64,000 nt of DNA from Mycolicibacterium frederiksbergense. Its GTDB lineage: Bacteria > Actinomycetota > Actinomycetes > Mycobacteriales > Mycobacteriaceae. This document shows positions 54,240-63,972 of the stretch, one piece after another. The notes under the pieces are model-generated. The model was not told where the DNA came from. It did no database searches and worked only from the letters and a program-made list of their open reading frames with translations. The stretch covers positions 744,001 through 808,000 of the forward strand of contig NZ_JARXVE010000002.1 in the NCBI RefSeq assembly GCF_029893345.1. The letters are read 5' to 3'. The stretch's first letter is position 1, and each line of letters starts with the position of its first letter. Both the position numbers and the translations under genes were made by a program.

Positions 54240-57200
54240 GTGACCGCCGCAAACGATGCCGCCGCGCCCACCATTCTTCTGCTGTCGACCTCGGACACCG
54301 ATCTGATCACTGCCCGCGCCAGCGGGGGCCGGTATCGCTGGGCCAACCCGTCGCGGCTGGTCAGCGGTGAACTCGAGGAGCTGCTCGACGGCGCCGAGAT
54401 CGCGGTGATCCGCATCCTCGGCGGGTACCGGGCATGGCAGGACGGTATCGACACCGTGGTGGCCAGCGGCCTGCCGACCGTGGTGGTCAGCGGCGAGCAA
54501 TCGCCCGACGCCGAGTTGATGGGACATTCCACCGCCCCGCAGGGCGCGGCTCTGCAAACCCACATCTATCTCGCCCAGGGCGGCGTGCAGAACCTGCGCA
54601 ACCTGCATTCATTCCTTGCCGACACGCTGCTGATGACCGGATTCGGGTTCGCCGCCCCGGTGACCACCCCGAGTTGGGGTGTGCTTGAGCGCACCGCGGC
54701 CGCCGTCCCCGATGGGCCGACCGTTGCGGTGCTGTATTACCGGGCCCAGCAACTGGCCGGCAACACCGGCTACGTCGAGGCGTTGTGTCAGGCCATCGAG
54801 CAGGCCGGGGGGCGGGCACTGCCGGTGTTCTGCGCCTCGCTGCGCACCGCCGAACCTGAACTGCTGGAGCTGCTCGGCACCGCCGACGCCCTGATCACCA
54901 CGGTGCTCGCCGCCGGTGGCGCCACCCCGGCAGCCGTCGGTGCCGGCGGTAGCGACGACTCGTGGAACGTCGCTCACCTTGCCGCGCTGGACATTCCGAT
55001 CCTGCAGGGGCTGTGCCTGACCAGCTCGCGGGAGCAGTGGTCGGATAACGACGACGGCATGTCGCCACTGGATGTCGCCACCCAGGTCGCGGTTCCCGAA
55101 TTCGACGGCCGCATCATCACGGTGCCGTTCTCGTTCAAGGAGATCGACGACGAGGGTTTGATCTCCTATGTTGCCGACCCTGAGCGCTGCATGCGGGTGG
55201 CCGGTCTTGCCGTGCGTCACGCCCGGTTGGCTGCCATCCCCGCCGCGGAAAAGCGGGTGGCCGTGGTGTTTTCGGCCTATCCCACCAAACACGCCCGGAT
55301 CGGCAACGCGGTCGGCCTGGACACCCCGGCCAGCGCGGTCGCGCTGCTGCGCACCATGCGCGACGCCGGATACGACATCGGCGAGGCCGCCGGACCCGGT
55401 GATCTCGCCACCATCGTCGACTCCGGCGATGGGGATGCCCTGATCCACGCGCTGATCGAGCGCGGTGGACAGGACCCGGACTGGCTCACCGAGGAGGCGC
55501 TGGCCGTCAATCCGATTCGGGTGCCGGCCAAGGACTATCGCGCCTGGTTCGCGACGCTGCCTGCCGAGCTTGCCGATGCGGTGGTTGAACACTGGGGCCC
55601 GCCGCCGGGTGAGCTGTTCGTCGACCGCAGTCGCGATCCCGATGGCGAGATCGTCATCGCGGGCATGCGGTCCGGCAATGTGGTGCTCGTGGTGCAGCCG
55701 CCGCGCGGCTTCGGCGAAAACCCGGTGGCCATCTACCACGACCCCGACCTGCCGCCCAGCCATCACTACCTGGCGGCCTACCGCTGGCTGGACTCGTCGT
55801 TTCCCGGTTCCTTCGGTGCCGACGCCGTCGTGCATCTGGGCAAGCACGGCAACCTGGAATGGCTGCCCGGCAAGACGCTCGGGATGAGCGCGGCCTGCGG
55901 CACCGATGCGGCGTTGGGGGACCTGCCGCTGATCTATCCGTTCCTGGTCAACGACCCGGGGGAGGGCACGCAGGCCAAGCGCCGGGCGCACGCCACCCTG
56001 ATCGACCATCTCATCCCGCCGATGGCGCGCGCCGAAACCTACGGCGATATCGCCAAACTGGAGCAGCTGCTGGATGAGCACGCCACCGTCTCGGCGTTGG
56101 ATCCGGGCAAGCTGCCGGCCATCCGCCAGCAGATCTGGACGCTGATGCGGGCGGCCAAGATGGACCACGATCTGGGCCTGGAGGACCGCCCCGACGAGGA
56201 TGTGTTCGACGATATGCTGCTGCACGTCGACGGCTGGCTGTGCGAGATCAAGGACGTGCAGATCCGCGACGGGCTGCACGTGCTGGGCCAAAAGCCCACC
56301 GGGGAAGGTGAACTCGATCTGGTGCTGGCCATCCTGCGGGCCCGCCAGCTGTTCGGCGGCGAACAGACCGTACCCGGGCTGCGCCAGGCGCTGGGCCTGA
56401 CCGAGGACGGCAGCGATGACCGCGCGGCCGTCGACGCCGCCGAGGCCGCGGCCCGCGACCTGGTGGCCGCACTGCAGGAATCCGGTTGGGACGCTTCTGC
56501 GGTGGACAAGATCACCGACAACCCCGAGGTGGCCCAGATCCTGCGGTTCGCCGCCACCGAGGTGGTACCGCGACTGGCCGGCACCGCCGGCGAGATCGAT
56601 CAGGTGCTGCGCGCGTTGGCCGGTGGCTTCATCGCCTCCGGTCCGTCCGGGTCGCCACTGCGCGGGCTGGTCAACGTGCTACCCACGGGGCGCAATTTCT
56701 ACTCGGTGGATCCCAAGGCCGTGCCATCCCGGTTGGCCTGGGAAACCGGTGTGGCGATGGCGGATTCGCTGCTGGCCCGCTACCGCGACGATTACGGCCG
56801 CTGGCCGCAGTCGGTGGGTCTGTCGGTGTGGGGCACCTCGGCCATGCGCACCGCCGGTGATGACATCGCCGAAGTGCTTGCCCTGCTGGGGGTGCGCCCG
56901 GTGTGGGACGACGCCTCGCGCCGGGTGGTCGATCTGGAACCGATCGAGCTGGCCGAACTGGGCCGGCCCCGCATCGACGTCACGGTGCGCATCTCCGGGT
57001 TCTTCCGGGATGCCTTCCCGCATGTGGTCACCATGCTCGACGATGCGGTGGCGCTGGTGGCCGGGCTCGACGAGCCTGCTGAGGACAACTATGTGCGCGC
57101 CCACGCCCAGGCCGACCTGGCCGAGCATGGCGACCAAAGGCGTGCCACCACAAGGATTTTCGGCTCCAAGCCGGGGACCTATGGGGCGGGCCTGCTGCAG

Positions 57201-57866
57201 CTGATCGACAGCCGCAACTGGCGTGACGACGCTGACCTGGCCCAGGTGTACACCGCCTGGGGCGGATTCGCCTATGGGCGGGATCTGGACGGGCGCCCCG
57301 CCTCCGACGATATGAACCGGGCGTACCGGCGAATCGCGGTGGCTGCCAAGAACACCGACACCCGCGAACACGACATCGCCGACTCGGACGACTATTTCCA
57401 GTACCACGGCGGCATGGTGGCCACCGTGCGGGCGTTGACCGGGCAGTCGCCGGCGGCCTACATCGGCGACAACACCCGCCCCGACGCGGTACGGACCCGC
57501 ACGCTGTCGGAGGAAACCAATCGGGTGTTCCGGGCTCGGGTGGTCAACCCGCGCTGGATCACCGCGATGCGCAGGCACGGCTACAAGGGCGCCTTCGAGA
57601 TGGCGGCCACGGTCGACTACCTGTTCGGCTACGACGCCACCGCGCACGTGATGGCCGACTGGATGTACGAGCGGCTCTCGGCCGAGTACGTGCTCGACGA
57701 CGAGAACCGCAAGTTCATGGCCGAATCCAACCCGTGGGCTCTGCACGGGATGGCCGAGCGGCTGCTGGAGGCGGCGGGTCGGGGCATGTGGGCACAACCC
57801 GAAAAGGCCACTCTCGACGGGCTGCGCCAGGTGCTGCTGGAAACCGAAGGCGAGCTGGAAGGCTGA
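54240..57866 (+). CDS. cobN: Cobaltochelatase large subunit CobN
   Basis: CobN is the large subunit of the ATP-dependent chelatase that inserts cobalt into hydrogenobyrinic acid a,c-diamide. The 1208-residue protein agrees along its whole length with mycobacterial CobN. Visible blocks are TILLLSTSDTDLITARASGG, VISYVADPERC-like (here LISYVADPERCMRVAG), VFSAYPTKHARIGNAVGLDTP, VVHLGKHGNLEWLPGKTLGMS, YPFLVNDPGEGTQAKRRAHA and RNFYSVDPKAVPSRLAWE. GTG 54240 sits nine residues ahead of the M. tuberculosis start; GTG 54213 is possible. The frame is open further upstream, but that part overlaps the mini-protein and hairpin. CobS and CobT are not in the window. Confidence 0.95.
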   Translation: MTAANDAAAPTILLLSTSDTDLITARASGGRYRWANPSRLVSGELEELLDGAEIAVIRILGGYRAWQDGIDTVVASGLPTVVVSGEQSPDAELMGHSTAPQGAALQTHIYLAQGGVQNLRNLHSFLADTLLMTGFGFAAPVTTPSWGVLERTAAAVPDGPTVAVLYYRAQQLAGNTGYVEALCQAIEQAGGRALPVFCASLRTAEPELLELLGTADALITTVLAAGGATPAAVGAGGSDDSWNVAHLAALDIPILQGLCLTSSREQWSDNDDGMSPLDVATQVAVPEFDGRIITVPFSFKEIDDEGLISYVADPERCMRVAGLAVRHARLAAIPAAEKRVAVVFSAYPTKHARIGNAVGLDTPASAVALLRTMRDAGYDIGEAAGPGDLATIVDSGDGDALIHALIERGGQDPDWLTEEALAVNPIRVPAKDYRAWFATLPAELADAVVEHWGPPPGELFVDRSRDPDGEIVIAGMRSGNVVLVVQPPRGFGENPVAIYHDPDLPPSHHYLAAYRWLDSSFPGSFGADAVVHLGKHGNLEWLPGKTLGMSAACGTDAALGDLPLIYPFLVNDPGEGTQAKRRAHATLIDHLIPPMARAETYGDIAKLEQLLDEHATVSALDPGKLPAIRQQIWTLMRAAKMDHDLGLEDRPDEDVFDDMLLHVDGWLCEIKDVQIRDGLHVLGQKPTGEGELDLVLAILRARQLFGGEQTVPGLRQALGLTEDGSDDRAAVDAAEAAARDLVAALQESGWDASAVDKITDNPEVAQILRFAATEVVPRLAGTAGEIDQVLRALAGGFIASGPSGSPLRGLVNVLPTGRNFYSVDPKAVPSRLAWETGVAMADSLLARYRDDYGRWPQSVGLSVWGTSAMRTAGDDIAEVLALLGVRPVWDDASRRVVDLEPIELAELGRPRIDVTVRISGFFRDAFPHVVTMLDDAVALVAGLDEPAEDNYVRAHAQADLAEHGDQRRATTRIFGSKPGTYGAGLLQLIDSRNWRDDADLAQVYTAWGGFAYGRDLDGRPASDDMNRAYRRIAVAAKNTDTREHDIADSDDYFQYHGGMVATVRALTGQSPAAYIGDNTRPDAVRTRTLSEETNRVFRARVVNPRWITAMRRHGYKGAFEMAATVDYLFGYDATAHVMADWMYERLSAEYVLDDENRKFMAESNPWALHGMAERLLEAAGRGMWAQPEKATLDGLRQVLLETEGELEG

Positions 57867-57886
57867 ACAACGGATAGGTTCGAGCC

Positions 57887-58270
57887 ATGGCTCTCACATT
57901 CGCCGATGTCGCCAAGGCCAACTATGTTCTGCTGACCACGTTCACCAAGGACGGCCGGCCCAAACCGACCGCGATCTGGGCCGTGCCCGACGGTGACCGG
58001 CTGCTGGTGATCACCGAGGCGGACTCGTGGAAGGTCAAGCGGATTCGCAACACCCCGCGGGTCACCGTCGCGGTGTGCGATGTGCGGGGCAATCCCAAGA
58101 GCGAGCCAGTCGAGGCGCAGGCGGTGGTCCTGGAGCAGGCTCGCAACGGCGAGATCTACGACGGGATCGGCAAGCGCTACGGCCTGATCGGCAAGGGCTT
58201 CAATTTCTTCAGCAAGCTGCGTGGCGGGATGCAGCGCAACGTCGGGCTGGAGTTGCGGGCCGCGGACTGA
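57887..58270 (+). CDS. PPOX-class (probably F420-dependent) oxidoreductase
   Basis: A 127-residue split-barrel protein. MALTFADVAKANYVLLTTFTKDGRPKPTAIWAVPDGDRLLVIT and SWKVKRIRNTPRVTVAVCDVRGNPKSEPVEAQA are typical of the TIGR03666-like actinobacterial family thought to use F420. The gene matches the one beside cobN in M. tuberculosis (Rv2061c). The C-terminal stretch GFNFFSKLRGGMQRNVGLELR completes the dimer interface. It is 20 bases behind cobN and may be co-transcribed. Substrate unknown. Confidence 0.87.
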   Translation: MALTFADVAKANYVLLTTFTKDGRPKPTAIWAVPDGDRLLVITEADSWKVKRIRNTPRVTVAVCDVRGNPKSEPVEAQAVVLEQARNGEIYDGIGKRYGLIGKGFNFFSKLRGGMQRNVGLELRAAD

Positions 58271-58317
58271 CAGTGATCAGCTGGAACCGGAACCGCGGTA
58301 GCCACGTTGTACTGGAC

Positions 58318-58812
58318 ATGGCGAAGCGGTTGTTTCTGATTTACCTCCTCGTAGAGGTCGCGGTGATGGTCGCCCTGGTGGCGACCATCGGGTTCGGCTA
58401 CACCGTGCTGTTGCTGCTGGCGTCATTCCTGATCGGGCTGGCGCTGGCGGGTTCGCAGCTCAACCGGCATATCCGCCGGCTGCGAGCCGGCCTGAACGAA
58501 GGCGTGTCCGATCCCCGCGCCGCGGTGTCCGACAGCGTGCTGGTCGCGCTGGGGGCCGTGCTGGTGGTGATTCCCGGTCTGGCCAGCTCGGTATTCGGTG
58601 CGCTGTTACTGCTGCCGCCGACGCGGGCGGTAGCCCGGCCCGCGCTGACCGCGATGGCGTTGCGGCGGATACCGCTCATCGCCGCCGCCCCCGCCGGTTT
58701 CGCCCGGTCCACCGGTACCGCCGGTTATCGCGGCGGGGCAGGCGACTACATTGACGGCGAAGTAATCGATGTCCATGACGTCGATCCGTACCGTCTGCCT
58801 CCCAAGGCCTGA
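58318..58812 (+). CDS. FxsA family membrane protein
   Basis: A 164-residue FxsA-like protein. The family hallmarks are visible as KRLFLIYLLVEVAVMVALVATIGFG, then LLLLASFLIGLALA, the helix NRHIRRLRAGLNEG, and LVVIPGLASSVFGALLLLPPTRAVARP. FxsA of Escherichia coli lowers F-plasmid exclusion of phage T7; the cellular role in mycobacteria is unknown. The C-terminal tail is cytosolic, ending DVHDVDPYRLPPKA. ATG at 58318 is favoured; an earlier GTG would add about 15 residues. Confidence 0.88.
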   Translation: MAKRLFLIYLLVEVAVMVALVATIGFGYTVLLLLASFLIGLALAGSQLNRHIRRLRAGLNEGVSDPRAAVSDSVLVALGAVLVVIPGLASSVFGALLLLPPTRAVARPALTAMALRRIPLIAAAPAGFARSTGTAGYRGGAGDYIDGEVIDVHDVDPYRLPPKA

Positions 58813-58829
58813 CAGCCACCTGAAACAGC

Positions 58830-60425
58830 TTGACCACACTTCTGATCAACGGGCGCATCCACAGCCCCAGCTATCCCGACGCGACCGCATTCGCCGTACG
58901 CGACGGCGTTGTGGCGTGGCTCGGTACCGATGATGTCGGCCGGTCACAGTTTCCCGACGCCGAGGTCGTCGACCTCGAGGGCGGCTTCGTCGCGCCGGCA
59001 TTCGTCGACAGCCACGTCCACGTCACGGCCACCGGGCTGAACCTGAACGGTCTGGACCTGCGCGCGGCGACGTCGCTGCAGCACTGCCTGCGGCTGGTGA
59101 CCGAATACGCACACCGTCACCCGGACGGTCCGGTGTGGGGCCACGGCTGGGACGAGTCGGGCTGGCCGGAGCGCACCGGCCCGAGCACCGCGGATCTCGA
59201 CGCGGTGCTGGGGGACCGGCCCGCCTATCTGGCCCGGGTGGACGTGCATTCGGCGGCCGCGACGACTGCGCTACGTCGGCTGGTGCCGGAGCTGGCCGGC
59301 GCCGCCGGGTTCGATCCGCAGCGTCCGCTGAGCGCCGACGCACATCACCTGGTTCGTGCGGCCGCACGCGAACGGTTGACCCCGCAGCAGCGCCGCGATG
59401 CGCGCGTCGCAGCGCTCGACCATGCGGCCGGGTTGGGCATCGCCGCGGTCCACGAGTGTGCGGGCCCACAGATCGGCGGCCTGCTGGACTGGCAGGAGCT
59501 GCGCGACCTGGACCACGGCGTCGAGGTCGTCGGCTACTGGGGTGAACCGGCACACGACGCGGAGCACGCCCGTGCGCTGATCGCCGAGACCGGGGCTCGC
59601 GGACTGGCCGGGGACCTGTTCGTCGACGGCGCCCTGGGCTCGCGGACCGCATGGCTGCACGCGCCCTACCACGATGCGCTCGACAGCTGCGGCAACTGCT
59701 ATCTGGACACCGAGGCCATCACCGCGCATCTGCTGGCCTGCACCGAGGCGGGCATCCCGGCCGGATTCCACGTCATCGGCGATGCCGCCGTCACCGCCGT
59801 GATCGAGGCTTTCGCCACCGTGGTGCAGCGGCTGGGAGCGCCGGCCGTTGCCCGCTGCGGCCACCGCCTGGAGCACCTGGAGATGGTCAATCCCGAGCAG
59901 GCCGGTCAATTGGGCGCCTGGGGTGTGCTGGCCAGCGTGCAGCCCAACTTCGATGCCCTCTGGGGCGGTGACGACGGCATGTACGCCCAGCGTCTCGGGC
60001 CCGATCGGGTTCACCAGCTCAACCCGTTCGCGCTGTTAGCATCCGAAGGCGTGCCCCTCGCGTTCGGCTCCGACACCCCGGTCACCAGCATGAATCCCTG
60101 GCAGACCGTGCGTGCAGCGGTCTTGCACCGCACCGCGGCCAGCGCCATCTCGGCGCGTGCCGCGTTCGCTGCGGCCACCCGCGGGGGCTGGCGCGCCGGC
60201 GGGGTGCGCGACGGTGCCACCGGCACGCTCACCCCCGGGGCCGCGGCCAGTTACGCGGTGTGGGACGCCGACACCCTGGAGGTCAGTGCGCCGGCGAATG
60301 CGGTGCAGCGGTGGTCCACCGATCCGCGCTCGCGGGTGCCCGCGCTGCCGCGGCTGGCCGCCGACGCCGAGCTGCCACGCTGCCGTCAGACCGTTCACCG
60401 GGGTGCCGTCATCCATGGCCGGTGA
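58830..60425 (+). CDS. YtcJ-like amidohydrolase
   Basis: A 531-residue amidohydrolase of the YtcJ/LAF group. The metal pair is in [25 protein letters not shown], and the following [12 protein letters not shown] is typical of the group. Further histidines are in [17 protein letters not shown] and [11 protein letters not shown]. The catalytic Asp is in [23 protein letters not shown]. The start is TTG at 58830, giving [15 protein letters not shown]. The last 11 bases overlap lnt. A gene of this kind also stands before ppm1 in M. tuberculosis. Substrate unknown. Confidence 0.88.
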   Translation: MTTLLINGRIHSPSYPDATAFAVRDGVVAWLGTDDVGRSQFPDAEVVDLEGGFVAPAFVDSHVHVTATGLNLNGLDLRAATSLQHCLRLVTEYAHRHPDGPVWGHGWDESGWPERTGPSTADLDAVLGDRPAYLARVDVHSAAATTALRRLVPELAGAAGFDPQRPLSADAHHLVRAAARERLTPQQRRDARVAALDHAAGLGIAAVHECAGPQIGGLLDWQELRDLDHGVEVVGYWGEPAHDAEHARALIAETGARGLAGDLFVDGALGSRTAWLHAPYHDALDSCGNCYLDTEAITAHLLACTEAGIPAGFHVIGDAAVTAVIEAFATVVQRLGAPAVARCGHRLEHLEMVNPEQAGQLGAWGVLASVQPNFDALWGGDDGMYAQRLGPDRVHQLNPFALLASEGVPLAFGSDTPVTSMNPWQTVRAAVLHRTAASAISARAAFAAATRGGWRAGGVRDGATGTLTPGAAASYAVWDADTLEVSAPANAVQRWSTDPRSRVPALPRLAADAELPRCRQTVHRGAVIHGR

Positions 60426-62292
60426 CCGTCCTGCCAAAGGCAGATCCGACCGAATTCGGCCGGGCGAGACCACCGAGGTGATCCCCGCGGTCGAGGAGGA
60501 TGGACTCGCCGAACTCGACGAACTGGACGACGAGTCGTTCGAGGACCTGGACGAGGACGTCACCGGCGAACAGGTCGCCGATAACGTCCCTGACGACGAG
60601 GATCCCGAGGATCGCGGGTATCGCCTGACCGCGGCGGGCACACCGGACCGCTGGTCGGCGCTGACCGCGCGGGCGTCGCGCTTCGGCCGGGCAGTGGCCG
60701 CGCGGTGGGCACAGCTCGCCGCGGCGATCGGCGGCGGACTGGCGTTGTGCCTGAGTTACCCACCGACGGGCTGGTGGTGGGCGGCCTTCGCCGGGCTGGC
60801 CTTGCTCGGCTGGGTGTTGACCCTGCGATCCACCACCCGCGCGGGCGGCTTCGGCTACGGATTCCTGTTCGGCCTGGCGTTCTACGTGCCGCTGCTGCCG
60901 TGGATCAGTGGTTTTGTCGGGGCGGTGCCCTGGCTGGCCCTGGCCACCATGGAAGCACTGTTCTGCGGACTTTTCGGCCTGGCGGTGACCGTGGTCGGGC
61001 GAATGCCGGGCTGGCCGGTGTGGTTCGCCGCGCTGTGGGTCGCCCAGGAATGGCTCAAATCCACCGTGCCGTTCGGCGGATTTCCCTGGGGCGTGGTCGG
61101 TTTCAGTCAGACCAACGGGCCATTGCTGCCGATCGCTCGGTGGGGCGGCGCTTCGCTGATGTCGTTCGCGGTGGCGCTCGTCGGCTTTAGCGCCACGCTG
61201 CTGGCCCTGGAGATCGCGCACTGGTGGCGGCATGGGCACAAGCCCGGTTTCCCGGCGCCCGCGGTCATGCTCCCCGGCCTGAGCATCACGGTCGTGCTGC
61301 TGGGCACGGCACTGCTGTGGCCCCAGGTGCGTCATTCCGCCACCGGCGCCGGCGACGAACAGGCGGTCACCGTGGCCGCCGTGCAGGGCAATGTGCCCCG
61401 GCTGGGGCTGGACTTCAACGCACAACGCCGCGCGGTGCTCGACAACCACGTCAACGAGACGCTGCGGCTGGCCGAGGACGTGCGCGCCGGCCGGGCCGCG
61501 CAACCCATGTTCGTGATCTGGCCCGAAAATGCCTCGGACATCGATCCGCTGGCCAACGCGGACGCCGCCGCACAGATCACCGCGGCCGCCAATGCCATCG
61601 ATGCGCCGATTCTGGTGGGAGGGGTCACCACGGCCGACGGTTACACCCCGGACAACCCGGTGGCCACCAACACCGTGATCGTCTGGGATCCGGTACACGG
61701 CCCCGGTGAGCGTCACGACAAAAAGATCATCCAGCCGTTCGGCGAGTATCTGCCGTGGCGCGGTTTCTTCCGGCACCTGTCCGCATATGCGGACCGGGCC
61801 GGTTACTTCGTCCCTGGCGATGGCAACGGCGTGGTGCACGCCGCCGGCGTGCCGATCGGGGTGACCACGTGCTGGGAAGTGATCTTCGACCGGGCCGCGC
61901 GGGAATCGGTGCTCAATGGCGCCCAGGTGTTGACGGTGCCCAGCAACAACGCCACCTTCGACGAGAACATGAGCGCACAGCAGTTGGCGTTCGGCAAACT
62001 TCGGGCCGTCGAGCACGACCGGTACGTCGTGGTCGCGGCCACCACCGGCATCAGTGCGGTGATCGCGCCGGACGGACGTGAGCTCGCCCGGACCGAGTTC
62101 TTCCAGCCCGCCTATCTGGACAACCAGATCAGGCTGAAATCCGAGCTGACACCCGCTACCCAGTGGGGACCTGCGGTGCAGGTGGTGCTGGTCACCATCG
62201 GTCTCGGAGTGTTGCTTGTCGCGATACTGCAGAATGGTGGGTTCGTGCAAAGAATGTTGAGGCGTCGCACCGGCGAAGGCCCGCGACGATGA
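60415..62292 (+). CDS. lnt: Apolipoprotein N-acyltransferase Lnt
   Basis: Lnt adds the third acyl chain to lipoproteins in the membrane. The 625-residue protein has an acidic N-terminal extension of about 80 residues and six to seven membrane helices. A nitrilase-like catalytic domain follows with the Glu-Lys-Cys triad: Glu371 in WPENASD, Lys436 or Lys437 in [13 protein letters not shown], and Cys486 in TTCWEVIF. A last helix ([17 protein letters not shown]) precedes the tail. In M. tuberculosis this domain is fused to Ppm1; here the two are separate genes ten bases apart. Confidence 0.93.
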   Translation: MAGDRPAKGRSDRIRPGETTEVIPAVEEDGLAELDELDDESFEDLDEDVTGEQVADNVPDDEDPEDRGYRLTAAGTPDRWSALTARASRFGRAVAARWAQLAAAIGGGLALCLSYPPTGWWWAAFAGLALLGWVLTLRSTTRAGGFGYGFLFGLAFYVPLLPWISGFVGAVPWLALATMEALFCGLFGLAVTVVGRMPGWPVWFAALWVAQEWLKSTVPFGGFPWGVVGFSQTNGPLLPIARWGGASLMSFAVALVGFSATLLALEIAHWWRHGHKPGFPAPAVMLPGLSITVVLLGTALLWPQVRHSATGAGDEQAVTVAAVQGNVPRLGLDFNAQRRAVLDNHVNETLRLAEDVRAGRAAQPMFVIWPENASDIDPLANADAAAQITAAANAIDAPILVGGVTTADGYTPDNPVATNTVIVWDPVHGPGERHDKKIIQPFGEYLPWRGFFRHLSAYADRAGYFVPGDGNGVVHAAGVPIGVTTCWEVIFDRAARESVLNGAQVLTVPSNNATFDENMSAQQLAFGKLRAVEHDRYVVVAATTGISAVIAPDGRELARTEFFQPAYLDNQIRLKSELTPATQWGPAVQVVLVTIGLGVLLVAILQNGGFVQRMLRRRTGEGPRR

Positions 62293-62301
62293 AGGAGTCA
62301 C

Positions 62302-63108
62302 ATGACAGTCCCTGGTGACGGAGTCGGCCAGCCGGGGGAATCCAGCCCTCGCCGGGACGGTGAACGCCCGAGTCAGCGCACCTTGGTGATCATTCCCACG
62401 TACAACGAGCGGGAGAACCTGCCGCTGATCGTCGGGCGGGTGCACCAGGCCTGTCCCGAGGTGCACATCCTGGTCGTCGACGACGGCAGCCCTGACGGCA
62501 CCGGCCAGCTGGCCGATGAGCTGGCCCTGGCCGACCCGGACCGGGTGCACGTGATGCACCGCACCAGCAAAGCCGGGCTGGGTGCGGCCTACCTGGCCGG
62601 GTTCGCCTGGGGGCTGGGCCGCGGGTACTCGGTGCTGGTGGAGATGGACGCCGACGGCAGCCATGCCCCCGAGGAACTGCACCGGCTGCTGGACGCGGTC
62701 GACGCCGGAGCCGATCTGGCCATCGGGTCGCGGTATGTCCCCGGCGGCACGGTGCGCAACTGGCCCTGGCGGCGCCTGGTGCTGTCGAAGACCGCCAACA
62801 CCTACTCCCGGTTCCTGCTCGGTGTCGGGATCCACGACATCACCGCCGGCTACCGCGCCTACCGGCGCGAGGTGCTGGAGAAGATCGACCTGTCCGCGGT
62901 GGATTCCAAGGGCTACTGCTTCCAGATCGACCTGACCTGGCGGGCGATCAACAACGGGTTCCGCGTGGTCGAGGTGCCGATCACGTTCACCGAACGTGAA
63001 CTCGGGGTCTCCAAGATGAGCGGTTCCAACATCCGCGAGGCGATGTTCAAGGTCGCGGACTGGGGTATTCGTGGGCGCTTGGACCGCGCCCGGGGTGTGG
63101 TGCGCTAA
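62302..63108 (+). CDS. ppm1: Polyprenol monophosphomannose synthase Ppm1
   Basis: A family 2 glycosyltransferase that moves mannose from GDP-mannose to polyprenol phosphate. This supplies the donor for lipomannan, lipoarabinomannan and O-mannosylation. The 268 residues include [18 protein letters not shown], the nucleotide-binding [10 protein letters not shown] and the metal site [30 protein letters not shown] and [15 protein letters not shown] complete the dolichol-P-mannose synthase pattern. It lacks C-terminal membrane helices, so it probably relies on Lnt for membrane contact. It is the last gene of the operon before the terminator. Confidence 0.95.
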   Translation: MTVPGDGVGQPGESSPRRDGERPSQRTLVIIPTYNERENLPLIVGRVHQACPEVHILVVDDGSPDGTGQLADELALADPDRVHVMHRTSKAGLGAAYLAGFAWGLGRGYSVLVEMDADGSHAPEELHRLLDAVDAGADLAIGSRYVPGGTVRNWPWRRLVLSKTANTYSRFLLGVGIHDITAGYRAYRREVLEKIDLSAVDSKGYCFQIDLTWRAINNGFRVVEVPITFTERELGVSKMSGSNIREAMFKVADWGIRGRLDRARGVVR

Positions 63109-63118
63109 TCGGAGCCGT

Positions 63119-63161
63119 AAAAAACCGCGATATGCCCACGAAGGGCATATCGCGGTTTTTT
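63119..63161. terminator. Bidirectional intrinsic terminator between ppm1 and rbpA
   Basis: A perfect 19-base inverted repeat: AAAAAACCGCGATATGCCC (63119-63137), a 5-base loop (ACGAA), and GGGCATATCGCGGTTTTTT (63143-63161). It ends in a T run on both strands, so it can stop transcription from ppm1 and from the convergent rbpA. It starts ten bases after the ppm1 stop and ends seven bases before the rbpA stop. This is the clearest intrinsic terminator in the window. Confidence 0.95.
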
Positions 63162-63168
63162 GTGCGGT

Positions 63169-63507
63169 TCAGCTACCGCGACGCTTGGTCTTGATCAGCT
63201 CGAGGCGCTCCTTGAGCAGTTCCTCGAGTTCCTCGACGGAGCGACGCTCCAGCAGCATGTCCCAGTGGGTACGCGGCGGCTTGACCTTCTTGGGCTCCGG
63301 CACGTCGCCGTCGATGAGCGTGCCCTCCATGCCGTTCTTGCAGGGCCAGGTGCCGGGAATTTCGGCGTCGTCCGCGAACGGAACCTCGAACTCTTCACCG
63401 TTGTCGGTGCGGTAACGGGCGACCTGACGCGGCGCCAGGTCATGGTTGCGGTCAGTCTCGTAGCTCACGGCTCCGAGGCGACTGCCTCTCAGGACGCGAT
63501 CAGCCAT
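63169..63507 (-). CDS. rbpA: RNA polymerase-binding protein RbpA
   Basis: RbpA binds sigma-A/sigma-B holoenzyme, stabilises the open complex and affects rifampicin response. The 112-residue sequence is nearly the mycobacterial consensus. It has the N-terminal tail MADRVLRGSRLGAVSYETDR, the central domain with RTDNGEEFEVPFADDAEIPGTWPCKNG, and the basic linker KPPRTHWDMLLERRS. The sigma-interacting domain is SVEELEELLKERLELIKTKR. The ATG at 63507 follows GAGGAGTG. One Cys is present in the core domain. It is convergent with ppm1 across the terminator. Confidence 0.97.
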   Translation of the reverse strand: MADRVLRGSRLGAVSYETDRNHDLAPRQVARYRTDNGEEFEVPFADDAEIPGTWPCKNGMEGTLIDGDVPEPKKVKPPRTHWDMLLERRSVEELEELLKERLELIKTKRRGS

Positions 63508-63630
63508 CGTCAACACTCCTCAGTACGTTTTTTGTCCGGATATCTCAACGCTTTGCGACGTTGCCAAGTTCCCGACTCGACCGTCGATGATACGCCGGTC
63601 GCGGCGCGGGGCAGTCTACAGTCGTGACCC

Positions 63631-63972
63631 ATGGCGCCCGGGAACCACAGACGCGACCGTCCGCAGCCGTGCCGGTGGTGCGGACGCGACGTCGCCGACG
63701 CGCAGATGGGGCGCCGGCGCCAGTACTGCAGGCAGTCCTGCCGACAGCGCGCCTACGAACAGCGCGCCATGGTCAAGGGCACCTCGCTGGCTCCGGATTC
63801 GGTGGTGCTCAGCGCCGAAGAGGCCGCCCAGTTGTCCGATCGGGTGTTTCAGGTCAGGTGCGCGGCCGAGGATGTGGCCATCGCGGTCGACGAGGGCGCG
63901 GGTACCGATGAACTGCGCCAGTTGTGCGAGGCGCTGTTACAGGCCGCGAAGACGGCCGACGGCTGGCGCTAG
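63631..63972 (+). CDS. Small zinc-finger-like protein, unknown function
   Basis: A 113-residue protein. Four cysteines (Cys14 and Cys17 in PCRWCGRDV, Cys33 and Cys37 in QYCRQSCRQR) fit a treble-clef zinc finger and sit in a strongly basic N-terminal part. The C-terminal half is helical and acidic (SAEEAAQLSDRVFQVRCAAEDVAIAVDEG). A similar small gene lies next to rbpA in M. tuberculosis. It begins 124 bases from the rbpA start, on the other strand, so the two may share a divergent promoter. DNA or RNA binding is possible but not shown. Confidence 0.8.
   Translation: MAPGNHRRDRPQPCRWCGRDVADAQMGRRRQYCRQSCRQRAYEQRAMVKGTSLAPDSVVLSAEEAAQLSDRVFQVRCAAEDVAIAVDEGAGTDELRQLCEALLQAAKTADGWR

Noticed and set aside
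53910..54240. Cobalamin riboswitch ahead of cobN
   Set aside because: I could not find the conserved B12 box or the multi-stem layout; only one simple hairpin is visible.
60409..62835. 808-codon reverse open frame opposite lnt and ppm1
   Set aside because: Translation is Arg/Gly/Gln/His-rich noise and both forward genes have complete catalytic motifs.
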